Below are positions 8,501 to 22,911 of a stretch of 26,394 nucleotides of DNA, piece after piece. Both the position numbers and the translations under genes were made by a program. Under the pieces are notes generated by a model. The model was not told the origin of the DNA. It saw only the letters and a list, made by a program, of their open reading frames with translations, and ran no database searches. This DNA comes from Zygnema cylindricum (Eukaryota > Streptophyta > Zygnematophyceae > Zygnematales > Zygnemataceae), in NCBI GenBank assembly GCA_037447655.1, contig JBBHKE010002466.1, forward strand, positions 283,215-309,608. The letters run 5' to 3'. Within the stretch, counting starts at the first letter, position 1. Every line of letters starts with the position of its first letter.

Positions 8501-10161
8501 TCCTTCCCTTCTCCTTCCCTTCTCCTTCCGTCTCCTTCCCCTTTCCCCATTTCTTTGCCCTTTGAACACCGAATGTAAACTCTAAAAAAAAACCCAATTC
8601 CCATTCTTTCCCCTCTTCCCTTCTCTGGCTCTCCCTCCCTTCATTTCCCTCTCTCTCTCTCTCCCTCTCCCTTACAGATCGTGAAAATGGTGTGGGCATA
8701 TATCCGGGAGCACGAGCTTCAAGACCCCTCCAACAAGCGCAAGATTTTATGTGATGCCAGTATGCAGGACTTGCTAGGGACAAAAAGTACGGATATGTTT
8801 CAGATGAACAAACTTCTCTCGAAACATATTTTTCCGAAACCGGGAGAAAACGGTGGGTGAAATCACCCCTCTCTAGTTCGAGTCAGTTTTGACCCCCTTT
8901 TTTTTTTGGCTTAATTTTGGCTGGTTGTTGACCTATTTTTTTTGGCTTCAATTGTTTGACCTAGTTTGTCTTGATTTTCACCTAATTTTGAAGATTGTTT
9001 TGAGCCGATTCTGACTGAATTTTGACCTAATTTTGAGCTCATTTTGTGCGATTGCCTCATTTTTTGTCCTTAGATGAGCTGATTCTGACCAAACTTAGTT
9101 TCGAACCAAATTTTGACAATTCTTTTGACACAAGTTTGACTCAAGTTTGAGCCTCACTAATTTTCCACCTAATGTTTTTTTGACCCAATTTTTGACCCAA
9201 AACTTGCCACCTTTTTAACCCAATTTTTATCTAATGTTGACCCGAGCTTGACCCAATCTTAACCTAATTTTGAATCAAAGTTTGACCCAGATGATCTGGC
9301 CCTAATTTTGACCTAATATTTGACCTAGTCTGTCACCTAATTTCTCCCGTTTTTTCTGTCCTTTTCTTTTCCCTCTCTTCTCCCCTTTTTTCTCCCCTTT
9401 TCCCACTCTCTCCTTCTCCCACTTCCCTTTCCTTTCTCACCTTTTTTTGTCCGCGGGCAGGAGAACTTCCTCCCCAGAAAAAACCAAAACCGAAGGTAGA
9501 GGGAGGAGGAGGAGGAGGAGGAGCGGGGGGGTTTAAAGTAGCCCAGCCTCTCTCCCTTAAGCTCCAGGCGTTCCTTGGGACGGGAGAGAAGATGCTCCAG
9601 AGGCACGAGGTGGTCAGACGCATGTGGGCCTATATAAAGGATCACGAGCTGCAGGTCAGAGGGGAGGAGAGGGAAGGAGAGGGAAAGGAAAGGGAGGAGA
9701 GAGGGCGAGGGGGACAAAGGGAGAGGGAGAGAGAGAGAGAGATGGGCATTGAAGGAGAGGGGGAGAGGGTGAGAGGGAGAGGGAGAGGGAGAGGAGAGAG
9801 GGGCAGTGTAAGGAGAGAGAAGAGAGAGGGAGAGGGGGAGAGGGTGAGAGGGAGAGGAAGGGAGGCTGAGAGGAAAAGGGAAAGGAAGCGGTTGCATAGT
9901 GGATAGAGATTAAGGTCGGTTGCCGATTCTCACTAGAGACTGGAAGGTGTGCAGGATCCGGCAGATAAACGCAGAATACTGTGCGACGATAAAATGCAAG
10001 AGCTTTTTGGGGTGGATACATTTAATGGATTTGGAATAACAAAGTTTCTCGCTCAGCATATTGGTGCCAAGTCAAAGGATGGCGAAGACGACGAATCCAC
10101 AAAAGGGGATGAGGAGAATGGAGATGGAGGGGAAGTAGAAGCAGAGGAGGACGATGATTAG
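5518..10161 (+). CDS. DEK_C and double SWIB/MDM2-domain protein (five exons, 348 aa)
   Basis: Exons: 5518-5876, 7016-7127, 8678-8852, 9461-9654, 9955-10161 (stop 10159-10161). Phases join without a break over 1047 nt. Residues 1-58 form a DEK C-terminal-type helical domain (MVSDEELRKRLLSILKKADL start). An acidic linker with an 11-Glu run follows, then basic residues. SWIB domain 1 is about 132-208 (CCLSEKLAKLLG, PRTQ, VWAYIREHELQDPSNKRKI, MFQMNKLLSKHI). SWIB domain 2 is about 238-317 (LSLKLQAFLGTGE, RMWAYIKDHELQ, DPADKRRILCDD, FLAQHIG). Residues 322-348 are an acidic tail. In plants this architecture is found in nuclear proteins thought to act with chromatin or transcription; the exact role is unknown. 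All introns are GT-AG (donors GTAAGA, GTGAGA, GTGGGT, GTCAGA). The exon 1 donor overlaps the in-frame TAA (GGAGTAAG), so an unspliced transcript would stop at 5880. The exon 2 acceptor lacks a pyrimidine tract; phase and homology support it. The introns cut the two SWIB domains at different places. A Gly run (229-236) comes from GGA repeats. The start is the first ATG after the CT leader. Confidence 0.93.
5886..6400 (+). repeat. long C/T-only tract in SWIB intron 1
   Basis: About 500 nt of almost pure pyrimidine, including CCCTCT arrays and two runs of ten or more C (near 6040-6080). It begins about ten bases after the exon 1 donor. The preceding exon part (5690-5860) is purine-rich GAGGAGG. 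The long reading frames on the other strand here are only translations of this low-complexity sequence. Confidence 0.9.
7130..7630 (+). repeat. G/A-rich tract in SWIB intron 2 with G-quadruplex motifs
   Basis: Strongly purine-biased, with dense G-runs. The block 7249-7290 has at least six runs of three or more G separated by one to four bases (GGGGGAGGGGTGAGGGGAGG begins it), which fits the intramolecular quadruplex pattern on the coding strand and so also in the pre-mRNA. A second G-run cluster is at 7330-7390. Confidence 0.8.
7690..8677 (+). repeat. pyrimidine tracts and telo-box pair in SWIB intron 2
   Basis: The second part of intron 2 is pyrimidine-rich (7710-7790, 8150-8200, 8320-8400, 8440-8560, 8600-8677), the last run leading into the exon 3 acceptor CTTACAG. 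At 8002-8020 TAGGGTTTCATAAACCCTA is an inverted pair of telo-box-like octamers, followed by several CCCTRAA variants to 8085. A strong acceptor-like sequence, TTTCTTTCTCCAG, ends at 7997; splicing there would give a stop after seven codons (ATT GTA through TAA). Confidence 0.6.
8887..9327 (+). repeat. degenerate TTTTGACCYAA array in SWIB intron 3
   Basis: Intron 3 is mostly variants of a short phrase (A)ATTTTGACCTA. I count twelve TTGACY cores on the + strand between 8887 and 9327, with others mutated at one base. TTGACY is the core of the W-box bound by WRKY factors; whether it matters here is unknown. The spacing is irregular, so this is a degenerate array, not a clean tandem repeat. Confidence 0.7.
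9655..9895 (+). repeat. GAGAGGG purine tract in SWIB intron 4
   Basis: Most of the 300-bp intron is A/G only (GGGAGAGGGAGAGG-like), starting immediately after the donor CAG/GTCAGAG. A clean acceptor (GGTGTGCAG) ends it at 9954. Reading frames through this tract on either strand are low-complexity artefacts. Confidence 0.85.
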
Positions 10162-11562
10162 TAAAGTAAATAATGAATTTCGTTACTATTTTCAGTGTGG
10201 GAACAAGTTTTTTGCAAAAGTTTTGGTCAGGTAGCGATTTTGTGTAGTTTGGGAAGCACGAAATAAGTTGGTGGTAGTTACGAAACTGAATTACAGGGTC
10301 ACTTTTTCCAGGAGGCACACTTCAAGTTGTGGTAGAAATGCTGAGGATTAGGATTTTTGTAAAATGACGCAGTGTAGCTTTGAGTGTGACATGACAATTG
10401 TGTTCTACAGTTGTAGATTAGTAATTAGTTTGGTTTTTTGAGCTGATGGTTTTAATATTTTTGTATTATTATATGCAGTAAGAGTTTCGGGGTTCGTTTG
10501 TTTGTAACTCTGTTTGGAGTCAAAAAGGTCCAAAAACAGAACAAACTGCTACTGATTATGGCCCTCGAATTGCTCCCTAGAGAGAGAAATTTGAGCAAGT
10601 AATTGTGAAAAATTAAAGGGAAGACGATAGCATTCGAATTCAGAGGTATGCTTCTTTACAAAAGTCCCCACAAGCATATTGATTTTTATTCAGTGCTGAA
10701 CTTTATCTGTTATGTGTGTGCTGAAAGTAAAATCAGAACGTGCAGAAGTTAATCTGGATGTTTTTGTTTTCTCTAGTGTTTTTAATTGTTCTTTCAGGAT
10801 CATGTCATGTCAGGGCTGATGACGTGGTATTTCAGCATGGTGTTTCATATTCAAAGCTCAGATTGCGAGAGTTGTGTTTAGTTTCATGTGCAGTTCGTGA
10901 AAGATCACATTAAAAAATGTTTGAGTTATAAATTGTCAACATTCAATCATGTGTTTTACAAGCATCAGTCAGTAACTACTTGGTCTGGCAACTGAGGTAG
11001 AGTTTGTAGTGGTTGCGCCATTCAAAAGTGCAAGTTCAGGACCAGAATAGACAATGTGGAGGCAGCAGATAATAAGATAAATGTGCAAATATAGAATATC
11101 ATGCATGTATATCTGCTACTTGATTATCATCATACAGTTGAAAGATATGCTCTCATGCACAGAACCAGAAATTCAAAGACATGCTGCAATACATGAAGGA
11201 AAGGGTACTGTGTCACTTTATTTCTTTTTGTCAGTTCTCAAAATTGGCCTTCCAATGTAGACATCAGAAAATTAAAGGTGCTAAGTTGATGTACAATTGT
11301 CAGCATTCTACTCCTGCTTCTACCCACACCTGCAATCATCACTCCAATTTATCTGATGTTCAATTGTCAGCCTGTTACTTCTCTTCTGCTTACACCTGGA
11401 ATTGTCACCCCTTCGATTGCTGCAATTATGACTGGGACCTGAAGACTGAAGGCTGCCGAGAGGAAATTAAAAAACTGAAAATGAAGAACCGCTGCAAGAA
11501 TAATAAATCTTGTTCATCTTATCAAATCGGGTTATGTACACTTGTGTTCTGTTGTTCTACTC
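10162..11562. other. convergent 3' flanks of the two genes
   Basis: No further gene is supported. The left part should hold the 3' UTR of the SWIB gene; no clear AATAAA was found on the + strand close to its stop. The right part should hold the 3' UTR of the glucosidase gene on the minus strand. A minus-strand AATAAA is at 11217-11222 (TTTATT on +), about 340 nt past that stop codon. An ATG-initiated 138-codon frame on + (11181-11597) overlaps this UTR and is not accepted as a gene. Confidence 0.5.
11287..11420. repeat. 67-bp tandem duplication in the glucosidase 3' flank
   Basis: TGATGTACAATTGTCAGC starts at 11287 and a diverged second copy (TGATGTTCAATTGTCAGC) starts at 11354. The following 45 bases also align (CTGCTTCTACCCACACCTG versus CTGCTTACACCTG with a gap). 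The 67-bp period is not a multiple of three, which argues against the overlapping + strand frame being coding. Confidence 0.65.
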
Positions 11563-17046
<5,484 letters not shown>

Positions 17047-17127
17047 GACAATGCAGAGTGTTTGTGTCTGAATAAAATTTGGAGGAAGAACGAGTGTGCC
17101 TGGCAATGTTCATGGGATTCAATTGTG

Positions 17128-17135
17128 TATTTATA
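17128..17135 (-). promoter_or_regulatory. TATA box of the beta-glucosidase gene
   Basis: TATAAATA on the minus strand lies 82-89 bp upstream of the start codon at 17046. A start about 30 bp downstream gives a leader of about 55 nt with no earlier ATG in frame. Confidence 0.65.
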
Positions 17136-17290
17136 GCCGATGAAGCCCGTGGTTCAGCTGACGGGAAGTTGATGATGCGCAATATTCAAATTTCAAACTG
17201 TTTCCCTCCCAAGTTACGATCTACAATTGTCACAAACACAAATTCAAATGTCATATCTTACCTTGACTCGATTCAAGTGCTCGCATTTGC

Positions 17291-17314
17291 CACGTGTTTT
17301 TGTAGGCCACGTGG
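17291..17314. promoter_or_regulatory. paired G-boxes upstream of the beta-glucosidase gene
   Basis: Two CACGTG hexamers (17291-17296 and 17309-17314) start 18 bp apart, in the contexts GCCACGTGTT and GCCACGTGGA. They lie 155-190 bp upstream of the TATA box. CACGTG with an ACGTG core is bound by plant bZIP and bHLH factors, including the abscisic-acid response type; the paired arrangement is typical of functional response elements. Regulation is inferred from motif and position only. Confidence 0.45.
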
Positions 17315-17614
17315 AAAAGCTGCTGCAAAGAAGGATCCTACATTGAGATTTTCTGTTGCCACGTTTGATTTCACCCCAATTGCCAGCAAGGCGGAGAATC
17401 TACAATCAAACATTTATTTCAAATTCACGACAAAGCTACAGTACCGCTCCGATAAATGATGCTTTCATGAATTAACACGAGCCGTCCGATCAAATCATCG
17501 GATCGAGATCGATTGACGTACAAGCTGGACTTGGCGTGTCGATGGTACAAATCAGCGAAACACGGCTCCCACAAATTTCAAATGTACACGTCGGCTCTTT
17601 GACTCCGCAAATAA

Positions 17615-18345
17615 CTGAAATAAGGGCGTAGTTACATCAGTCGAAAAGTGAGGCATATTACAGAATTTTGTAATTTCTCGTACCATTACCGTACTATTTT
17701 TAAGTGAGTTTTCACTTTTCTGAAAATGAGAGACTTTGGGTAGCCTTCCATCAGGCGTTCCCAGTAATCGTACGAACACGTTTACTGGCAGTAATATTTG
17801 TAACACCCTTCCATCAGGTCGTGCCAGTGAATGAGGTGTTAGATTGCGATTGGTACCACGTAGGACCTGTTGAGCCGCCCGGGAATAATCATCATTTCCA
17901 AAAGGACAAAATCGCAGCTGCGTATGTGTACGGGCAGACGCCGATTAATATATCTAGGAGCGTCACGCTAATGTACAATCTGAACGTTCTTAGGGTTGTT
18001 GTGGTATCAACGGCCACGAAAACCGTTGCAAAATTAAAGTTTGTACAAATGTCCAAGAATGTACCATTTGTACGTGAATCGCTGTATCGCACAGTTATGA
18101 AGGAGACGTCACAGGATGTCCTACAACCAAGTTTTTTCTGTCGTCGAACAGGCTGGCTATACAACCATGATTTTTTTGTCGTCGAACAGGCTGGCTTTGA
18201 TGTCACACGGTACACTCCATTTGCCACATGTAAGTTTATTGCTTCACGTCTGTCGTGGATCGACTCTGACTTTACAAGTGGACCAAAACACGCGTCCAGT
18301 AATCACAAACTCTCCTCCCGAGGACAGTCGGAGGAGACTAGCTAC
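17615..18345 (+). repeat. probable hairpin-family copy H3
   Basis: The start (17622 onward: AAGGG, GTTACAT, AGTCGAAAA, TATTACAGAA, TTTGTA, CGTACCATTACCGTACTAT, GTGAGTTTTC) aligns with 22397-22490. The rest is longer than in other copies and holds a 38-bp duplication (TCGTCGAACAGGCTGGCT at 18141 and 18179). Near the end is a hairpin TCTCCTCC (18311-18318) / GGAGGAGA (18330-18337), similar in sequence to the inner arm of H1. A 225-codon GTG-initiated frame across this copy is rejected as a gene. Family membership is firm for the first 100 bp, weaker for the rest. Confidence 0.5.
18123..18199 (+). repeat. 38-bp tandem duplication
   Basis: ACAACCA, a T-run and GTCGTCGAACAGGCTGGCT occur twice in a row with a 38-bp offset. 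The period is not a multiple of three, so the duplicated DNA is read in two frames. Confidence 0.75.
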
Positions 18346-18759
18346 GTACTGGAAACAAGAAGCGTTTGCGTCGAAAATTGAAAATCGGACGGTGGTATTT
18401 TTCTCCAAAAAGTCTGGAGAATCTCAACGATTTTTTAGTAAACATCTTTTGTAAAAAAAAAAAAAAAACAGTACGTCCTAGTACGGAAAATGTACTTTCT
18501 CCAGTAAACAAACCCACTTTTCGCCTGATAGAAGGTTACCCTTTATTGCAAAAATTGCGATGGCAAAACCATCTTAGTACAAAAGGTAAAACTGAAAAAA
18601 AACATTTAGAGACTACAAGGGTCACAAAAAAGTAATCTACGCCTAAAAACTGAAACGAAACACAACAAAACTAACAGAGCAAAGAACCAAAACAAAAAAA
18701 TAACAGATTGAGACCGCCTACAAAATGAAAAAACCTAGACTAGACTACCCGTAGGCAAA

Positions 18760-19895
18760 CTAAGGTCCACAATCACGGAGATCATAGATGTGAACCGGGT
18801 GCCTTAGCGGAAGGTCTGGAAGACTCCGCCAATCTTTCGCGAGTGTGCTACGTCCAAGGAGAGCCGCCGCTTGAGCCCGTTGAAGTGCAATTGAGACACG
18901 CTGACGGTAAAACGCAACCAATAGACTCGATGGAGGACTCCCTGGACCCCGAAATTCAAGCATTCTTTGCGCACATTGTCGAAGGAGGTCATCGAAGGAC
19001 TTGTCCAAAGAACCAAACATCTCCACTACAAATGGGACAAACTGGTCTGATGGGTCTCAAGGAGCATAGTCCCGTTCTTTTGTAGCCGCTCCGTCCCAAG
19101 CAGCCACACGTGAATGCGAAACCGCCCCAAATGAAATGTGTGTCCCACTCGGATCCGTGAGGACCACATCGCCAAGCGTCCTCCCAACACCATGAAGAAA
19201 AATCAAGTCAACCCGAGGGCTGCGAGAACCCTTAGATTGGGGCCGAGGTGGAAATATATTAGAAACCTCGCGTTTGACAGTGTAGCCCGCCTCATCACCG
19301 ATGGTAGCAATGGCATCTCGCACCAAATCATGCGCGACAGTATGTTCCCCACCATGCGAGCAACGAAGCAAATGGATCCCCTCAACATCAATAGCTTGGT
19401 TACAAACGCACCGAGCCCCCCCCAAAAGCAGAGGGTGAGGCAAACTCAACCGCAAGCGTAAAGTATAAGTAAACTGGCGAGACGATAGACGGAGTGTCGA
19501 AAAAGTTGGTGTTGCTTGTAGCCATGCACCAGCCCAAGGCCCAAAACACGAACATAAACAAGCACGCGCTTGAGCAGAAGGTATCGCCTTTAAGGGGTTT
19601 GCAAAATCAGCGGCGGCTACTTGCTCAAATATGCGTTGTTGAAGTTGGAAGTTAGTGTCGGCCATGAGAAAATGAAAAAGGTGGAACTTGATTTCGAGCG
19701 TCCGATGGAAGTAGCACACGAGCGGAAAAAGAGAGCTTGGTGAAATGGGAATGGCCCGTCTTCCACTTTAGAGACAGCTTGCGCCAAAATGGGGACATCA
19801 TCCACAATGAAACGAGAAGTGATGGTAGGAACCACCAAAGCCCAACTACCCAAACACGCAGCTGGAGCAACTTTGGCCACGGAAATCACACCTAA
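18760..19895 (-). pseudogene. decayed C-terminal tail of a non-LTR retrotransposon reverse transcriptase
   Basis: Three blocks follow one another on the minus strand. About 19690-19895 reads like the post-polymerase segment (APAACLGSWALV). About 19057-19700 continues in another frame, so one frameshift lies near 19700. It carries C-X1-C-X9-H-X3-C (CVCNQAIDVEGIHLLRC), then an HDLVRD block and PRVDLIF with GDVVLTD about a dozen residues on. This order matches the zinc knuckle and restriction-like endonuclease region of R2-like non-LTR elements. A single in-frame TGA follows DYAP, after which the same frame resumes (QFVPFVVEMFGSLDKSFDD) to a stop at 18760. The polymerase core is missing: sequence beyond about 19900 is unrelated, as expected for 5' truncation during insertion. 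Not functional. No poly(A) tail or target-site duplication was identified. Confidence 0.75.
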
Positions 19896-19959
19896 ATAAC
19901 ATTACAACACAACATTACATACTATAAGATTATGATACTCTAAGGATACGGGAGAAAGC

Positions 19960-20075
19960 ATATACCGTCCGATTATATTTTGGTCTTCATCTATGAAGCA
20001 CTCGCTTTATCCGCCTCTGTAATGGACTAATGTAGGACCCACCTCGCGGAGGTGAGTTCACCGTAGGTGTCTCAT
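19960..20075 (+). repeat. hairpin-family fragment H5
   Basis: ACCGTCCGATTA, TTTTGGTCTTCAT, a degraded GCGAAGCAATCGC (ATGAAGCACTCGC) and CCGCCTCTGTAATGG match copy H4 at 22550-22610. The core CACCTC-GCG-GAGGTG (20040-20054) and the right arm GTTCACC are kept, but the left outer arm has been replaced, so the long stem is lost here. Confidence 0.6.
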
Positions 20076-20334
20076 TCGTACGGATTTTTACATTTTTACA
20101 AAATTTATTATTTTTTTATAGATTTTGAACCTTTCATAAAATACGTATGCTTTTTGTACGGACTAAATGTAAGATAAAAATGTACGGAAATTTTCAAATA
20201 AAGGGTTCAACGTACACAGTGAATCGCTATTAAAGCTAAACTCTATTTTGGGTTAGATTCATAAACCCAAAAAAAAGTCAAAACTAAATCTAATTTATAC
20301 ACACCTAACACTAATTTGGATGTAGCCGCGATAG

Positions 20335-20865
20335 TCCATGTTCACATGTTCAACACTTAAACATGTGAGAACAGGTTCCCGCGATTCTCCTTCGTCTTTA
20401 TGACTGGGATTCAAATCTGAGTGCGCTTTTTTCGTGACGACGCATCAATTTTTTGTGTCGATGCCTTTATCTGACGCTTATTTTGTACGTCTGCACAAAA
20501 TAATGAGTAGTTTTTGTACGAACCGATTCATTTTTTACATTATATTAAAGAATGTAAGAAATCGAAATTGGAGCAATTAACGCTAATTATACAAAACCAA
20601 TAATATGTGTTCACATGTTCGACACTTGAACATGTGCGAACATGTTTTTGTGATTTTCCTTCGTCTTTATGACTTACAATCAAATCTGAGTACCCTTTTC
20701 CGTGGCGACGCACACAATTTTCCCTGCTGACGCCGTTACTTGGCACTTATTTTTTACGTTTGTACAAAATAATAAGTAGTTTTAGTACGAACTGACACAA
20801 TTCGCACATTCCACTTTTTAAAAGCAGTCGAAGTTAGAGTAGCTAACGTTAATTAAAAAGTATGC
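20335..20865 (+). repeat. 269-bp tandem repeat, two copies
   Basis: Copy 1 starts near 20335 and copy 2 near 20604; TTCACATGTTC occurs at 20341 and 20610. Shared blocks: TTCCTTCGTCTTTATGACT, CAAATCTGAGT, CGACGC, ACAAAATAAT-AGTAG and TTTTTGTACGAAC/TTTTAGTACGAAC. A small hairpin near each start is CACATGTT / AACATGTG in copy 1 and one pair longer (CACATGTTC / GAACATGTG) in copy 2. Noncoding; flanks on both sides are AT-rich and gene-free. Confidence 0.75.
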
Positions 20866-21094
20866 GTATTAACGTAAAACAAAAACAAATTGATTGAGTT
20901 GTAGTAGTATTTTTTATTAGATGATTTTATAATATATATTTTTTTATAAAGTCAAAGTCGGTAAACGCATTTTATAAAGTTTTGAATCTTGTTTCATGCG
21001 CATATTCGTTCATTTTTGGGCGTTTCATGCGTGCGTTTTATGCTCATGAGACATCTATGGAGTCCACCATCACAGAACCCGTAAAATCGTTACA

Positions 21095-21225
21095 TCAGCA
21101 CAATATACACGTGCAACGATGAAAAACTATTAAAATTTTATCAATTTTCCAAAGTCACGTGCCTTCGGGCAAGGTGACTGGAAAATCTTTGCCGAAAAGA
21201 AAGTACGTTTTTTGCCTTATTCCCA
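21095..21225 (+). repeat. partial copy of the hairpin-family 3' segment
   Basis: CACGTGC-ACGATGAAAAA, CAAAGTCACGTGCCTTC, CAAGG-GACTG, AAAATCTTTGC and ACG-TTTTTT align in order with 22685-22780, which follow the hairpin in copy H4. No hairpin is seen in the copy itself. Confidence 0.55.
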
Positions 21226-21801
21226 TAAGAATTTCGGTTTTTTTCTTCCATTTAAAAACACGGTTTTTGCGTTCCTTCCATGGTTTCGACTTTCGAGCGC
21301 TTTTTTTTTATGTTTTTATGAAATACAAATTCAAATTGCGAAAGTACAAGTACACAATATGCAAGTACAAATTTTGAAACAAAATTGGTCAGTCTCAAAA
21401 TCTTTGACGATTTAGAGATTATATCCTCAACATTACGTGGCACCACTCAACTTCAAACACGTATATAAAAACTTATTTTCCTATGTTACGCCATGTAACC
21501 GACTAACCGCGGCCTCTGTATTACAGATATATTGTTGTCCGTACAATTAAAGAGACCTCCCGGTGTAACCACACCCCTAGCATATGCTAAAGCTACAGTT
21601 ATTTTGTGTCATTTTCCTCCATAACTTAGTAAAAACGAGAAAATCTGCAGCCGTACCAAAAAATTGAAATTACCACCGTACAAGTTGCGTTACCTTTAAA
21701 TTTTATTCGTATAGTAGTTTGTCGTCTAGCGCGGTGCAATTTGTCGTCTAGCGCATTTCGGCCCACTTCCGCGTCCTTTGAGCACATGTTCAAACTTTAC
21801 A

Positions 21802-21827
21802 TCAAATCACCTCGCGAGGTGATTTGA
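21802..21827. repeat. 26-bp perfect palindrome
   Basis: TCAAATCACCTCG is followed directly by its reverse complement. With a few mismatches the pairing continues outward (ACTTTA on the left, TAAAGT on the right), giving a stem of about 20 bp with no loop. The core CACCTCGCGAGGTG resembles the hairpin cores at 20040 and 22616. Confidence 0.9.
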
Positions 21828-21928
21828 AATAAAGTCCAAAAAGTTGAGCATATAAGTAGACGCTGTCGCATGTGTCAGAAGTTTTCTACAATTTTTGTGG
21901 GCGGAGTACCAAAAAAAAATCACACTAC

Positions 21929-22270
21929 ATGTTTGCAGCTTGCACGTTTCTAGCTTGTGCGTACTGTTTTCCGTGCGTTGATTTCCGTACAGGGGCCTTT
22001 TTTCTCAAACACACGTGTCTTCACACATACGGTGTAGGAAAAACATTGGGCACCTGTCGGCAATTGGGAAAACGAAAAACGAAACCGCATTTTTGTGCGA
22101 TAGCGAAAGGTAATTTAGAATTTCGACAAGTCAACAATGTGGCGTACAAACATTATGAAGTCACAAAAATTGTACAGCGAGCGGAGAGACGCCTCAAATT
22201 GAAGCCGAGTGGAAGTTTCGTCTCATTTTGTGTACCACTTCATCTATCACATTGTTTCGTACACATCTAG
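21929..22270 (+). CDS. unrecognised 113-codon open frame within repeat DNA
   Basis: ATG-initiated frame of 113 codons. It has a cysteine-rich hydrophobic N-terminus (MFAACTFLACAYCFPCVDF) and a basic middle (KRKTK, AERRLKLK). I recognise no family. A TATA-like CATATAAG (21849-21856) and the 26-bp palindrome lie just upstream. The stop TAG is followed immediately by GTAAGT, an ideal splice donor. It sits among repeat copies and could well be chance; no homologous open frame is evident in the other copies. Confidence 0.12.
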   Translation: MFAACTFLACAYCFPCVDFRTGAFFLKHTCLHTYGVGKTLGTCRQLGKRKTKPHFCAIAKGNLEFRQVNNVAYKHYEVTKIVQRAERRLKLKPSGSFVSFCVPLHLSHCFVHI

Positions 22271-22396
22271 GTAAGTCACATTTTTAAGCAACAATTTATT
22301 TGAGTTTACATCGGAATGCTCTGAAAGTTGTACGGAGAATCTTTGCTAATAAACAAAGCAACAAGACTAAACTTCGGTTACATGCGAAATTACATT

Positions 22397-22790
22397 AAGG
22401 GTATGGTTACATTAGACGAAAATTGTGGCTTAATACAGAACTTTGTACTTGCCCGTACCATGTCGTACTATGTTTTTGTGAGTTTCTTGAAAACAACATT
22501 ACAGAAAACTAGATTACAATTCTCAAAGTATCGAAGTGAAAACAAGGACCGTCCGATTACATTTTGGTCTTCATATGCGAAGCAATCGCTCCATCCGCCT
22601 CTGTAATGGTGAACCCACCTCGCGGAGGTGAGTTCACCATTACAAAACCACTCAACTCTCTACACTTGGATGATAGAGACGTGCGCGATGAAAAATGAAT
22701 TTTTTCACACGCCCCCAAAGTCACGTGCCTTCCGACAAGGAGACTGTAAAATCTTTGCTGAAAATAAATACGGTTTTTTCGTGAAAGTCA
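22397..22790 (+). repeat. hairpin-bearing dispersed repeat, copy H4
   Basis: The start GGGTATGGTTACATTAGACG aligns with H1-H3. GCGAAGCAATCGC is at 22577-22589. The hairpin is TGTAATGGTGAAC (22602-22614) pairing perfectly with 22632-22644, one mismatch, then CACCTC (22616-22621) with GAGGTG (22625-22630) and a 3-nt loop: a 43-nt hairpin. Downstream blocks (GATGAAAAATGAA, CAAAGTCACGTGCC, AAAATCTTTGC) recur at 21095-21225. Confidence 0.75.
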
Positions 22791-22911
22791 GCAGAGTGAA
22801 AGATTGATCTTTGAGGTACATTGACGCGGCACACTTGCGAAGAACACGTACGTAATGTTGTTCTGAGACAACAGCCGGAACCGAAGACGATGAGGATGCC
22901 GGTGTAGTCAT
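22705..22911 (-). CDS. 68-codon open frame, possible captured gene fragment
   Basis: ATG at 22909-22911. The first part is serine-rich and protein-like (MTTPASSSSSVPAVVSEQ, then HYVRVLRKCAASMYLKDQ), with balanced composition unlike the surrounding AT-rich frames. The last third is read from hairpin-family repeat DNA (22705-22782), so the frame is a chimera whose end is not native. Not recognised; it could be the first exon of a captured gene or chance. Confidence 0.2.
   Translation of the reverse strand: MTTPASSSSSVPAVVSEQHYVRVLRKCAASMYLKDQSFTLLTFTKKPYLFSAKILQSPCRKARDFGGV

Noticed and set aside
9333-10021. Frames of 96-186 codons on both strands around SWIB exons 4 and 5
   Set aside because: Composition is dominated by GAGAGGG or its complement. 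The real exons with SWIB motifs lie in another frame.
17704-18381. 225-codon frame upstream of the glucosidase gene
   Set aside because: It starts with GTG and lies in a repeat copy. It includes a 38-bp duplication that is not a multiple of three, so duplicated DNA is read in two frames.
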